Assembly: GCA_964352225.1 (NCBI GenBank)
Contig: CAYGRM010000145.1
Span: 1 to 15,015 of the forward strand
Length of the DNA stretch: 15,015 nt
Reading direction: 5' to 3'
DNA from: CAJQQY01 sp964352225
GTDB taxonomy: Bacteria > Bacteroidota > Bacteroidia > Chitinophagales > Saprospiraceae
The notes under the pieces were generated by a model. That model was not told the DNA's origin, did no database searches, and saw only the letters and a program-made list of their open reading frames with translations. Position 1 is the stretch's first letter; each line of letters begins with the position of its first letter. This document shows, in pieces, positions 1 through 7,078 of the stretch. Both the position numbers and the translations under genes were made by a program.

Positions 1-62
1 TTTTAGGACTTAAATATTTGTTTTTTATTAAATTTTTTCATTGTTAAATAATTGATAATCAG

Positions 63-94
63 TTGATTATGAATTTATTATTGGTTTATTTTTG
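63..94 (+). promoter_or_regulatory. Candidate Bacteroidota-type promoter for the helical-repeat gene
   Basis: TATTTTTG at 87-94 fits the TAnnTTTG -7 element of Bacteroidota sigma factors. A TTG at 63-65 lies 21 nt upstream, at the wide end of the usual spacing. Transcription would begin near 100, about 30 nt before the ATG at 130. In such AT-rich DNA the match could be chance. Confidence 0.4.
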
Positions 95-129
95 GACATT
101 ATTAAGTGGTTTTTGAAATTTTATATTGT

Positions 130-1650
130 ATGGAAGATTTAATTGATATTGTCAAATTGATAAGTCGTCAAAAAATAAGTAAGGTTGAGATAATAGGAAA
201 CTCAATTAATAGCGAAAGCAAATTGAATAGGTTCTATTTAGGAATAGTACAAGGGAAATTTAAAAATGAGGAAGATGCTTCGAATGAATTATATGATACT
301 AATCCAAATAACCCTAATTTTAAAAAACTGAAATACCGACTTCAAGACCGACTTTTAAATACACTTTTGTTTATTGATGTCAATAAGCCTCATTTTAAAG
401 ATCTTCAACGTGCCTATTATTCATGTCAACGTGCCTTGTCAGTTGTAAATATTTTATTTGGATTTAATGTAAGAGGGCCAGCAGTTAGGATTGCAGAGAA
501 TACTATAAAAAAAGCTATTAAATTTGAACACACAGAAATTATATTAAGCCTATCTAGAAGATTAAGCAGGCATTATGGAGCTATTGAAGGGGATTTTAAA
601 AAATATGAATATTATAAAGCTATTACTAAGGAATATTTAGAAATATACAATGCTGAAGTACTTGCAAGTGAATATTACAACGAAATTGCAATTTATAATA
701 CAACTTCAGTTGGATTACAAAATAATCAGGAAATAGCGAAAAAGGCTCAAGAATATTCGAATCATCTTCAAGTTTTTTTGACTAAAATAGATACCTATAA
801 TTTTGTCTTATTTGCCTATAGTGTTTTTTGGTTTAAGGATGTTATTGCAGGGGATTATTTTAGTGGATTAGAGTTATGCAAACAAGCAGTAGCAAGAGTA
901 GAGAACGATGAAAAATACCCTCCCAAATTAACATTTTTATTTTATTCAAGAATGCTAACTTGTTATACTCAACTTAATGATTTTGAATTGGGAGAGAAAG
1001 CTTTTCAAAATGCTTTAAAGTACGTTGATACAAGCTTAAGTAATTTGTTTATTATTAATAGAACTTACTTTTTTTTGGCTTTTAGAGCTAAAAAATATCA
1101 AAAAACTTTCAAAATCTTACAGGAAGTAAAGCAGCATGAAAATTATGGTAAAATGCCAAGGAACCTACAGGAGCTTTGGAAATTGAATGAAGCTTATGTT
1201 CAATTTTTTATCTTGATAAATAAGATCGATGTAAAAGAATTAGATGAAAAATTTAAAATAAATAGATTCCTAAATGATGTTCCTTTGTTTTCTAAAGACA
1301 AAAGAGGAATTAATATTTCCATTTTAATAATACAGTTTTTATTTCTATTACAGCAAAAAAAATACGGGGAGGTAATTGATAAAGTTGAAACGCTTAATGT
1401 TTATTGTTACAGATATTTGAAAAAAGATCATACTTTTCGCTCCAACTGCTTTATTAAAATGCTTCTGATCCTTCCAAAATGTAATTTTCATCGAATTGCA
1501 GTTGAAAGAAAATCAAAAACTTTGTTTGAGAAATTACAATCAGTACCACTCGAAATAGCTCGACAATCCGTAGAAATTGAGATCGTTCCCTACGAGGATT
1601 TATGGGGAATTGTGATGGACATGTTGGAAGCAAAATTTTATAAACATTAA
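130..1650 (+). CDS. Uncharacterised helical-repeat (TPR-like) protein
   Basis: This 506-residue protein is soluble, basic and apparently all-helical, with no signal peptide or membrane segment. I chose ATG 130 over the in-frame GTG at 106, because the protein from the ATG begins with a plausible helix (MEDLIDIVKLI) and the GTG lies nearly at the predicted transcription start. Residues about 240-330 have TPR-like helix pairs, for example around CYTQLNDFELGEKAFQNAL. A stretch near residue 387 contains SKDKRG, followed by a hydrophobic helix and then, near 431-446, KKDHTFRSNCFIKMLL. From memory these C-terminal motifs recur in a large family of hypothetical proteins found in several copies per genome in Saprospiraceae-like bacteria; I cannot check this here. 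No catalytic motif is visible. Function is unknown; a scaffold or protein-interaction role is only an inference from the fold. It converges on the minus-strand signalling genes downstream. Confidence 0.8.
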   Translation: MEDLIDIVKLISRQKISKVEIIGNSINSESKLNRFYLGIVQGKFKNEEDASNELYDTNPNNPNFKKLKYRLQDRLLNTLLFIDVNKPHFKDLQRAYYSCQRALSVVNILFGFNVRGPAVRIAENTIKKAIKFEHTEIILSLSRRLSRHYGAIEGDFKKYEYYKAITKEYLEIYNAEVLASEYYNEIAIYNTTSVGLQNNQEIAKKAQEYSNHLQVFLTKIDTYNFVLFAYSVFWFKDVIAGDYFSGLELCKQAVARVENDEKYPPKLTFLFYSRMLTCYTQLNDFELGEKAFQNALKYVDTSLSNLFIINRTYFFLAFRAKKYQKTFKILQEVKQHENYGKMPRNLQELWKLNEAYVQFFILINKIDVKELDEKFKINRFLNDVPLFSKDKRGINISILIIQFLFLLQQKKYGEVIDKVETLNVYCYRYLKKDHTFRSNCFIKMLLILPKCNFHRIAVERKSKTLFEKLQSVPLEIARQSVEIEIVPYEDLWGIVMDMLEAKFYKH

Positions 1651-1774
1651 AAATGTTAGGAATTTAATTCTTTATTTTTTCAATTTTAGAGAATTAATCC
1701 ATAGTTTTAAGCGTCAAAACAATTTTATCTAACCTTTTCTATTTCTTAAAATAGAGAACTAAAAATCCTTAAAA

Positions 1775-1900
1775 ATGGAAAATAAGAAAAAGGCATCTCT
1801 CAAAGATTTTCACAAAAAACTCAAAATCAAAATGGTTAAGAAAACTAATAAAGTGAGGTTTGATGGCCGATTAGGAGTAATTGGTCTTGGGGTAGCATGA
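1775..1900 (+). CDS. Lysine-rich 41-residue small ORF, hypothetical
   Basis: ATG 1775 to TGA 1898-1900 encodes MENKKKASLKDFHKKLKIKM followed by VKKTNKVRFDGRLGVIGLGVA. Eleven of the 41 residues are lysine in the first two thirds, and the last ten are small and hydrophobic (RLGVIGLGVA). The ORF lies in the spacer after the helical-repeat gene and stops 27 nt before a strong terminator, so a short transcript could end properly after it. I see no Bacteroidota promoter directly upstream. A basic leader with a Gly-rich tail is loosely reminiscent of a peptide precursor, but there is no modification enzyme or transporter nearby. It could equally be a non-translated spacer. Confidence 0.35.
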   Translation: MENKKKASLKDFHKKLKIKMVKKTNKVRFDGRLGVIGLGVA

Positions 1901-1927
1901 CTCTTTTCCTTTTGAATATATCACACA

Positions 1928-1964
1928 AAAAAAGGGTGCAATGATTATCATTACACCCTTTTTT
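1928..1964. terminator. Bidirectional rho-independent terminator
   Basis: Arms 1928-1943 and 1949-1964 form a 16-position stem with a 5-nt loop. The single imperfect pair (1939/1953) is a C-A mismatch in plus-strand RNA but a G-U wobble in minus-strand RNA, so the hairpin is strongest for the minus strand. A/T runs flank both sides. It lies between the convergent small ORF and the hybrid signalling gene, which ends at 1983, and can serve both. Confidence 0.88.
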
Positions 1965-1982
1965 ATGAATTATCCTCTTAAT

Positions 1983-3932
1983 TTATGAATCAACAGCTAC
2001 CATTAGACTCATGATTTTTGCATACAAATCTTGAGGTTTGAATGGTTTGGTCAAATAAGCATTTATACCTACTGCATAACATTTATCAGCTTCTTGTTTG
2101 GATGCGTTAGCGGTCAAAGCAATGATTGGAACATTGCTGGTTTCTCTAATTTTTTTAGAAGATTCAAGACCATTCATAACAGGCATTTGCATATCCATTA
2201 ATACTAAATCATATCCATGTTCTCGGAATTTTTCTACCGCAATTAAACCATTTTCGGCAATGTCTACAGTAATTTTATCTGTCCAAGTAGTAAGGATTTT
2301 TTTAGTGGCAATTTGATTTAAAAAGTGATCTTCTACCAGTAAGATTTTAAGAGGAGATTCAGGCACATCGCCTGGTGTCAAACTAATTGGTTTAACAATT
2401 TTGATTGGTAATTCGATAATAAATTGAGTCCCTTTTCCATCTTTGCTTTCGATGGAAATTTCACCCTTCATGATCTCTACCAATTTGGCAACAATTGCCA
2501 TTCCTAGATCATCTTTTTTGGCATCATCCAACTCATCTGAGTAATTTTCGATAAGTTGATCTGTACTTAATAATTCGTTAGCTCTAGCATTGGAAATGGT
2601 CTCTCCGTTATCTGAAACTTTAATACATAGCTTCATTTCAGAGTCAGTAACATTTTTAGGAATCGCCTGAAGGTGAATATTTCCATTAGCAACTGTTCTG
2701 TTGCTTGAGAAATCGATTAAATTATATATAAGTTGAGTAAGTTTCTTTTGATCGCTGATAATTTTCTCAGGTAGATTTTCATCCAATTCAAATTCTATAG
2801 ATTGATTGGTTTTGTCTCCTTTAAGGTTGACAATTCTTTTAGTACTTTTTAGAAAATCAACAATTTGTAATTCTTCTTCCTCTAAAGTGATTTTTTCAGA
2901 AACCAGAACAGAGAAATTCAACAAATTATTAACCATAATCGAAAGATCATCAACAGAGGTTTTTAATCCATCAACATATTCTGTTTGGGACTTTGAGGTG
3001 CCAGTATTTTCCAAAAGGAATAAAAGATTTACGATAGAAGAAAGTGGCGTTCGGATGTGAAAACTTAAATCTGCTAAAGCTTCATCCTTAATTTTGGAAA
3101 CCTTTTGATTTATATTTTTTTCAATAATTAATTGTTCAGAAATTTTTCTTTCTGTGATATCTTGTATACCACCAAGTAACCAAAATTTATTGGTCAATTG
3201 ATCAAAGTTGATCTTAGCTTGAATGATGACATGTTTAATAGTTTTCCCTTCTACCACAATCTTATGCTCAAGTTTATGAGTTTTTCCGTCTTTTCCAGCT
3301 TTTACAAAAAAATCTTCTACTTGATTTTTATCTTCGATATGAACATAATTGATATAATCAGAGTAAGTTGGAGTGATGCTATTTGGTTGAAAATTAAAGA
3401 TGCGATAAACTTCATCGCTCCATTTCATTTCATTGGTTACAATGTCCATTGACCAATTTCCAAAATTTGCCATACTTTGCGCTTCTAAATATCTACTCTC
3501 GCTGATGTATAGTTTTTTGGCCGCTTCCTCTAATTTTTGTTGAGCTTTGAATCTTTGGATAGCATATCTAATTGATCGACCCAACTGTTTCCCATCAAAC
3601 TGCCCTTTTACCAAGTAATCTTGAGCACCTGCTTTGATGGATTGATTGCCTACAATTTCATTGTTGGTTCCAGTCAAAACGATGACAGGAACTTGAGGTT
3701 GTTTTTCTAAAAAATTACTTAAGGTTTTAAATCCTGAGGAGTCAGGAAGCGATAGGTCAAGCAAAACAATTGAGATATCATTGGACTTGATAGCATCTAT
3801 GCCATCAAAAAAAGAAGATGCATGAATAATTTCATCTTTGATAGATGCTTCTTTCAAGTATTCTTTTATCAAGTCCACATCTCCAGGATTGTCCTCGATA
3901 ATTAATATGCTATTTTTTGTTACTTTACTCAT
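1983..3932 (-). CDS. Hybrid REC-PAS-HisKA-HATPase-REC protein with a degenerate kinase core
   Basis: This is a 649-residue cytoplasmic signalling protein with no membrane segment. An N-terminal receiver (about 8-125) keeps E13/D14, phosphoacceptor D59, T87 and K109. A PAS domain (about 148-262) ends in the usual GGIQDITERK. The HisKA helix reads LSFHIRTPL. In canonical kinases the His lies three residues before the Arg; here that position is Phe291, and a His (292) sits one step late. In the HATPase, the N-box NLIDF has Phe408 where the Mg-binding Asn is expected. The G1 box DNGET has Thr445 for Gly, and the G2 region KDDLG has lost its first two glycines. The C-terminal receiver (about 528-645) is intact, with E534/D535, D580 and K629. 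The likely role is a phosphorelay scaffold or regulated receiver protein rather than a normal autokinase; this is inferred. A response regulator gene lies 152 nt upstream on the same strand. Confidence 0.9.
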   Translation of the reverse strand: MSKVTKNSILIIEDNPGDVDLIKEYLKEASIKDEIIHASSFFDGIDAIKSNDISIVLLDLSLPDSSGFKTLSNFLEKQPQVPVIVLTGTNNEIVGNQSIKAGAQDYLVKGQFDGKQLGRSIRYAIQRFKAQQKLEEAAKKLYISESRYLEAQSMANFGNWSMDIVTNEMKWSDEVYRIFNFQPNSITPTYSDYINYVHIEDKNQVEDFFVKAGKDGKTHKLEHKIVVEGKTIKHVIIQAKINFDQLTNKFWLLGGIQDITERKISEQLIIEKNINQKVSKIKDEALADLSFHIRTPLSSIVNLLFLLENTGTSKSQTEYVDGLKTSVDDLSIMVNNLLNFSVLVSEKITLEEEELQIVDFLKSTKRIVNLKGDKTNQSIEFELDENLPEKIISDQKKLTQLIYNLIDFSSNRTVANGNIHLQAIPKNVTDSEMKLCIKVSDNGETISNARANELLSTDQLIENYSDELDDAKKDDLGMAIVAKLVEIMKGEISIESKDGKGTQFIIELPIKIVKPISLTPGDVPESPLKILLVEDHFLNQIATKKILTTWTDKITVDIAENGLIAVEKFREHGYDLVLMDMQMPVMNGLESSKKIRETSNVPIIALTANASKQEADKCYAVGINAYLTKPFKPQDLYAKIMSLMVAVDS

Positions 3933-3981
3933 ATTGTTTGCGGTACGATAAATGGCGAATAAAATAATGTCATAAATAAGA

Positions 3982-4017
3982 AAGATTAAATATAACCTAA
4001 AAACTATATTTAATCTT
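3982..4017. repeat. 13-bp perfect inverted repeat between the two signalling genes
   Basis: Arms 3982-3994 and 4005-4017 are exact reverse complements (13 bp) with a 10-nt loop. On the minus strand the hairpin follows the response regulator stop by about 67 nt and precedes the hybrid gene by about 50 nt. It contains only two G-C pairs and no long U-run follows, so it may be a weak terminator, an RNA-processing site, or an operator for the hybrid gene. Confidence 0.6.
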
Positions 4018-4084
4018 CCTAAAGATCATATTCTTTCACTTCAAAATCAATAAATGAAGCAGAAGTTTAATGTGGAATTTCTTT

Positions 4085-4534
4085 TTAGGGACGTACCATA
4101 GTGGGTAGAATAGCTGTAGTAAGCCAGAATTCCTCAATTTTTTGAATGATATCAAAAAACTTTTCAAAATCAACAGGCTTATTAATATAACAATTTACAT
4201 GAAGGTTATAACTCTTCATGATATCCTGTTCGGCGTTCGATGTAGTCAAAACAACTACTGGTATTCTCTTAAGTAGAGCATCTGTTTTAATTTCTTTTAA
4301 AACTTCTCTACCATCTTTTTTCGGTAAATTCAGATCTAAAAGTATCAAATCAGGTGTTAGAGCATCGGCATATTTATCCTCTTTTCTCAAAAATTTTATA
4401 GCTTCAGCTCCATCCATTGCCACGTCTAATTTGATCGAAATCTTAGCTTCTTTGAATGCTTCTTGAGTCAATCGAACATCACCAGGGTTGTCTTCTACGA
4501 GTAATACATTCACGGGTCTGATATTTTTTTCCAT
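4085..4534 (-). CDS. Single-domain response regulator (Rcp1-like)
   Basis: This 149-residue protein consists of one receiver domain and no DNA-binding or enzymatic output. The acidic pocket is E14/D15, the phosphoacceptor is D67 in LLDLNLP, the switch Thr is T97 in VVVLTTS, and the conserved Lys is K119 in NKP. The start EDNPGDVRL and the insert before the phosphoacceptor strand (KEDKYADALTPD) are typical of the Rcp1 group, whose members often pair with phytochrome or PAS-containing kinases. It would pass phosphate or bind a partner rather than act on DNA. The hybrid REC-PAS-REC protein encoded just downstream on the same strand is the obvious candidate partner, but since that kinase core looks degenerate, the phosphate donor may be encoded elsewhere. 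I found no clear promoter upstream. Confidence 0.92.
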   Translation of the reverse strand: MEKNIRPVNVLLVEDNPGDVRLTQEAFKEAKISIKLDVAMDGAEAIKFLRKEDKYADALTPDLILLDLNLPKKDGREVLKEIKTDALLKRIPVVVLTTSNAEQDIMKSYNLHVNCYINKPVDFEKFFDIIQKIEEFWLTTAILPTMVRP

Positions 4535-4922
4535 TTTTGTAATTAAGATACATGCTTGAAACGAGCATAAGATTTATTTGTTACAAGGGAAATCGCTTAA
4601 ATTTTTTTAATTAAAATGGCGAATCCTTTAGGTAAAACATTATACTAATAAGAATATATCTGATGTATAAATAATTGATTTTAAGTTGGTTAAAATAATT
4701 AATTGCATGATGTAAATTTATTATTGACAAGTATTATTTCTGGAAAAACTCATTTCAGTTCGAATGAAAAGATTTTTTAGAAAGCCTTTTGTAAGTTCGT
4801 AAATAATTTTTTCCAAGAAAAAATCTATTAATCCTAAACCTTTCCAAGAAAGTATTATTCCTTTGTTGGAATTTAGTTTCTAAGATCAGAATGTTTTTTT
4901 ATAATAATTATCCACTTTGTTT
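4535..4922. other. Divergent intergenic region, 388 nt
   Basis: No convincing gene lies here, and I find no exact TAnnTTTG element facing either flanking gene. A 9-bp inverted pair (AGATTTTTT and AAAAAATCT) flanks the stretch around 4775-4827. Two direct copies of an 11-bp dyad lie near the prenyl synthase start and are listed separately. The region must carry the promoters of both flanking genes. Confidence 0.6.
4810..4851. repeat. Pair of TTTCCAAGAAA direct repeats, possible operator
   Basis: TTTCCAAGAAA occurs exactly at 4810-4820 and 4841-4851, 31 bp apart, which is close to three helical turns. Each copy is itself a dyad (TTTC-N3-GAAA). They lie 72-113 nt before the prenyl synthase ATG, a plausible place for a regulator or for RNA elements. 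No binding factor is known to me. Confidence 0.4.
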
Positions 4923-5900
4923 ATGCAGCAAGTTGCCGAACTACAATCACTTTTCAAGATTTATCTGGATGAAAGCCAATTTCATCAAGAACCAAAAGGT
5001 TTATATGAACCCATTAATTATATATTGAGCCTTGGTGGAAAAAGGCTAAGACCCGTTTTACTTTTAATGGGATGTAATCTTTTCAATGATAATATAGCAC
5101 AAGCCTTGCCAGCTTCGTTCGCTATTGAGATTTTCCACAATTTTAGTCTTTTACATGACGATATTATGGATGAAGCACCACTCCGAAGAGGAAAACCAAC
5201 GGTTCATGTCAAGTACAATCAAAATACTGGAATACTTTCAGGAGATGTAATGCTAGTCTATGCTTATGAGTATTTTTTACAATTAAATGATAAAAGTAAG
5301 GTTCCAGATGTCATAAAAACCTTTAATAAAGTAGCGATAGAGGTATGTGAAGGGCAACAATATGATATGGATTTTGAAACAAGAGATGACGTTTTAATTG
5401 ATGAATATTTAAAAATGATCGAGTTAAAGACTGCAGTTTTAATTGCAGGTGGATTGAAAATAGGAGCTATTATCGGGGGAGCATCAGATGAAGATGCAAA
5501 TCATTTATATGAATTTGGACGTAATATTGGAATTGCTTTTCAGTTACAGGATGATATCCTTGATACCTTTGGAGATCCCGAAAAATTTGGTAAAAAAGTA
5601 GGAGGAGATATTGTTCAAAATAAGAAGACTTTTTTGGTGTTAAAAGCATTAGAATTAGGAAATGAAAATCAACTTGAAAGGCTGTTAAGCCTTATGAACA
5701 TTGACTCTACAGATGAGGAAACTAAAATTAATGCTGTAAAATTAATTTTCAATGAGCTACAAATTCGAGAAGCTGCGGTGCAATTAATGGAATCATATTT
5801 AGCGATAGCATTCGAGCATTTAGCAGAAGTAAATGTACCAGAAGAAAAGAAAGAAATACTGATTAATTTATCCAATGAATTAATGGGAAGAGAAGTTTAG
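4923..5900 (+). CDS. Polyprenyl (trans-isoprenyl) diphosphate synthase
   Basis: This enzyme condenses allylic diphosphates with isopentenyl diphosphate to make longer all-trans prenyl diphosphates in the cytosol; the product feeds quinone, carotenoid or related lipid synthesis. From ATG 4923 the protein has 325 residues, a normal family length; an in-frame TTG lies two codons earlier and is less likely. The first Asp-rich motif is DDIMD (79-83), followed by LRRGKPTVH, and the second is DDILD (210-214) in FQLQDD. GGKRLRP (about 38-44) binds isopentenyl diphosphate. The first motif has no two-residue insert, so it is not the E. coli IspA (farnesyl) type. Phe at the fifth position before the motif suggests a C20-range product, but chain length cannot be settled from sequence alone. 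It is monocistronic here. Confidence 0.93.
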   Translation: MQQVAELQSLFKIYLDESQFHQEPKGLYEPINYILSLGGKRLRPVLLLMGCNLFNDNIAQALPASFAIEIFHNFSLLHDDIMDEAPLRRGKPTVHVKYNQNTGILSGDVMLVYAYEYFLQLNDKSKVPDVIKTFNKVAIEVCEGQQYDMDFETRDDVLIDEYLKMIELKTAVLIAGGLKIGAIIGGASDEDANHLYEFGRNIGIAFQLQDDILDTFGDPEKFGKKVGGDIVQNKKTFLVLKALELGNENQLERLLSLMNIDSTDEETKINAVKLIFNELQIREAAVQLMESYLAIAFEHLAEVNVPEEKKEILINLSNELMGREV

Positions 5901-5925
5901 GTGTTTCAAAATATTTTTCAAAAGC

Positions 5926-5963
5926 AAAAAAAAAGAGGCAACCAACTTGATTGGTTACCCCTC
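5926..5963 (-). terminator. Strong minus-strand rho-independent terminator
   Basis: Read on the minus strand, CCTC-side arm 5960-5963 pairs with 5935-5938, and 5951-5956 pairs with 5940-5945 around a 5-nt loop, with a small 3x1 internal loop. Nine uridines follow directly (complement of 5926-5934). On the plus strand there is no U-run. It points away from the prenyl synthase and lies 400 nt beyond the only upstream minus-strand gene. Confidence 0.75.
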
Positions 5964-6013
5964 ACACTATGAAACACTATTTCTTTAATTGTGTAGTTCT
6001 CTATATCTTATTA

Positions 6014-6040
6014 TATTACTTTTGGTTCATAAAAGTAATA
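6014..6040. repeat. 10-bp inverted repeat
   Basis: Arms 6014-6023 and 6031-6040 (TATTACTTTT and its complement) pair perfectly around the 7-nt loop GGTTCAT. It lies about 50 nt upstream, in minus-strand sense, of the terminator at 5926-5963, so it could form the 5' hairpin of a roughly 115-nt minus-strand RNA. Confidence 0.5.
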
Positions 6041-6363
6041 AACTTATTTAATTTGAAAAAATTTAAAATGTAAGTTAACTTTGGAATCGGTCTGGTAATC
6101 CACTTTATTATATAATAATAAAGCTTTCTGATCATGGAAAGGATAATTTGGAATAGATTTTATATTAAAACTTGCGCTAATATAAAGCTAAGAGTTTAAT
6201 AAATCCAAAAAAAAGAAATAAAAAAATCGTGTTCGAATCTTTATTGTACCGGTTAAACTTAATGATTATTAATGTTATATGGATTTATTAAAGGTGATTA
6301 TAGTTGACTATTAGTTACTTATAAAATAGTTTTAAACATATATGTTTGAATTTATTGAATAAT

Positions 6364-6810
6364 TCATCGAAAAATTATTTTCCCATTCCACCATTCTTTC
6401 TCAATAATTGCATTATTTTTTTCATAAAATCGGATTGCAGGTTCATTCCAATCTAAAACTTGCCACTTAACCATAGTTGCATTCATTTCTTTTGCTTCTT
6501 TTAAAAATCGATCAAACAAAAGCTGGCCAATACCTTTTTTCCGATACTTTTCAGTAACAATAAAATCTTCCAAGTATAACATTCGCCCTTTCCATGTACT
6601 CCATGTGATGTAATAAATACATGCGCCAATAATTTTCCCATTATGTTCTGCCACAATTGATTGGAAAACTTGAGCATTAAAATTTTCTTCATAGTTTTTT
6701 AGGGTGGCTGTAACTGCGTCGGGTTCATTTTCATAAACAGCTAGCTCAATAACTAGGTTATAAATAGGTTTTAAATCATTTACATTTGCCTTTCTAATAG
6801 TATATGTCAT
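6364..6810 (-). CDS. GNAT acetyltransferase, spermidine/thialysine N-acetyltransferase-like
   Basis: This 148-residue cytosolic enzyme is predicted to transfer the acetyl group of acetyl-CoA to an amine. The CoA pyrophosphate loop is RKKGIG (90-95) after the strand LYLEDFIVTEKY. The tract YYITWSTWKGRMLYLEDF (66-83) and VLDWNEPAIRFYEKNNA (118-134) closely match the spermidine/spermine and thialysine acetyltransferase group. Tyr129 is in the usual position of the general acid. Length is normal for the family and the start ATG is followed by the expected first strand (TYTIRKANVNDL). The substrate is unproven: polyamines and lysine analogues are the family's known ones. It is divergent from the rpsL operon and has no operon partner here. 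Confidence 0.88.
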   Translation of the reverse strand: MTYTIRKANVNDLKPIYNLVIELAVYENEPDAVTATLKNYEENFNAQVFQSIVAEHNGKIIGACIYYITWSTWKGRMLYLEDFIVTEKYRKKGIGQLLFDRFLKEAKEMNATMVKWQVLDWNEPAIRFYEKNNAIIEKEWWNGKIIFR

Positions 6811-6941
6811 TTAATATTAAATTTTAAAGGTGAATATTTAGATTTTGAGTGTTTAAAGAGGTGTAAAATGCCCAAAATAGAAAAGGTTACATTCAAAAAG
6901 AAAAAAAACTTAAAAACCTTCGATTATTTTACCATAAACTT

Positions 6942-6971
6942 TTGATAAAAAGAGAAATAAATATATCTTTG
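6942..6971 (+). promoter_or_regulatory. Bacteroidota-type promoter of the rpsL ribosomal operon
   Basis: TTG at 6942-6944 (within TTTTG) is followed after exactly 19 nt by TATCTTTG at 6964-6971, an excellent match to the TTTG-N19-TAnnTTTG form used by Bacteroidota primary sigma factors. Transcription should start around 6976-6980, which gives a leader of about 100 nt before rpsL. Confidence 0.82.
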
Positions 6972-7007
6972 CACTCGCTTTAAGAAACGCTAGAAAAAAA
7001 GTGTAGT

Positions 7008-7053
7008 AAAACCTTTGAAATCAAGGGTTTTTTAATCAAAATCGAAGATTTTT
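7008..7053 (+). promoter_or_regulatory. Two tandem hairpins in the rpsL leader, possible attenuator
   Basis: The first stem pairs 7008-7018 with 7021-7031 (11 positions, one G-U, with end pairs opening to form the loop) and runs into six T's at 7028-7033. The second pairs 7038-7043 with 7047-7052 (AAAATC and GATTTT, loop GAA). They lie between the promoter and the rpsL ATG. The first looks like a weak intrinsic terminator, and the pair could modulate read-through into the operon. Confidence 0.45.
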
Positions 7054-7078
7054 AATAAAAATATAAAAATACGTATTT

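Larger units (their letters stand above)
5901..6363. other. Intergenic region of 463 nt with minus-strand RNA signals
   Basis: No gene of credible length lies here. It holds a strong minus-strand terminator (5926-5963), a 10-bp hairpin (6014-6040), and a perfect 14-bp palindrome AAACATATATGTTT (6334-6347) just beyond the acetyltransferase stop. The rest is unstructured AT-rich DNA. It is either a long 3' UTR of the acetyltransferase gene or the site of a small RNA. Confidence 0.55.

Noticed and set aside
106..129. GTG 106 as start of the first gene
   Set aside because: It lies almost at the predicted transcription start, and the eight extra residues add nothing recognisable; ATG 130 is better placed.
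1664..1697. TTAATTC/GAATTAA inverted repeat as terminator of the first gene
   Set aside because: A 7-bp AT-dominated stem with a 20-nt loop and no U-run after it is too weak to call.
2098..3452. Plus-strand ORFs opposite the hybrid signalling gene
   Set aside because: They mirror a well-supported coding frame and show no domain of their own.
4917..4922. TTG 4917 as start of the prenyl synthase
   Set aside because: An ATG lies two codons downstream and the family usually starts near there.
6017..6024. TACTTTTG as a plus-strand -7 promoter element
   Set aside because: The nearest upstream TTG is 25 nt away, too far, and no plus-strand gene follows; the bases belong to a hairpin.
6231..6239. 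GTTCGAATC resembling a tRNA T-loop
   Set aside because: The flanking bases do not form a T-arm stem, and no acceptor, D or anticodon arm can be built around it.
6870..6905. TATTTTG on the minus strand as acetyltransferase promoter
   Set aside because: It is one base short of TAnnTTTG, and the nearest TTTG is only 14 nt upstream.
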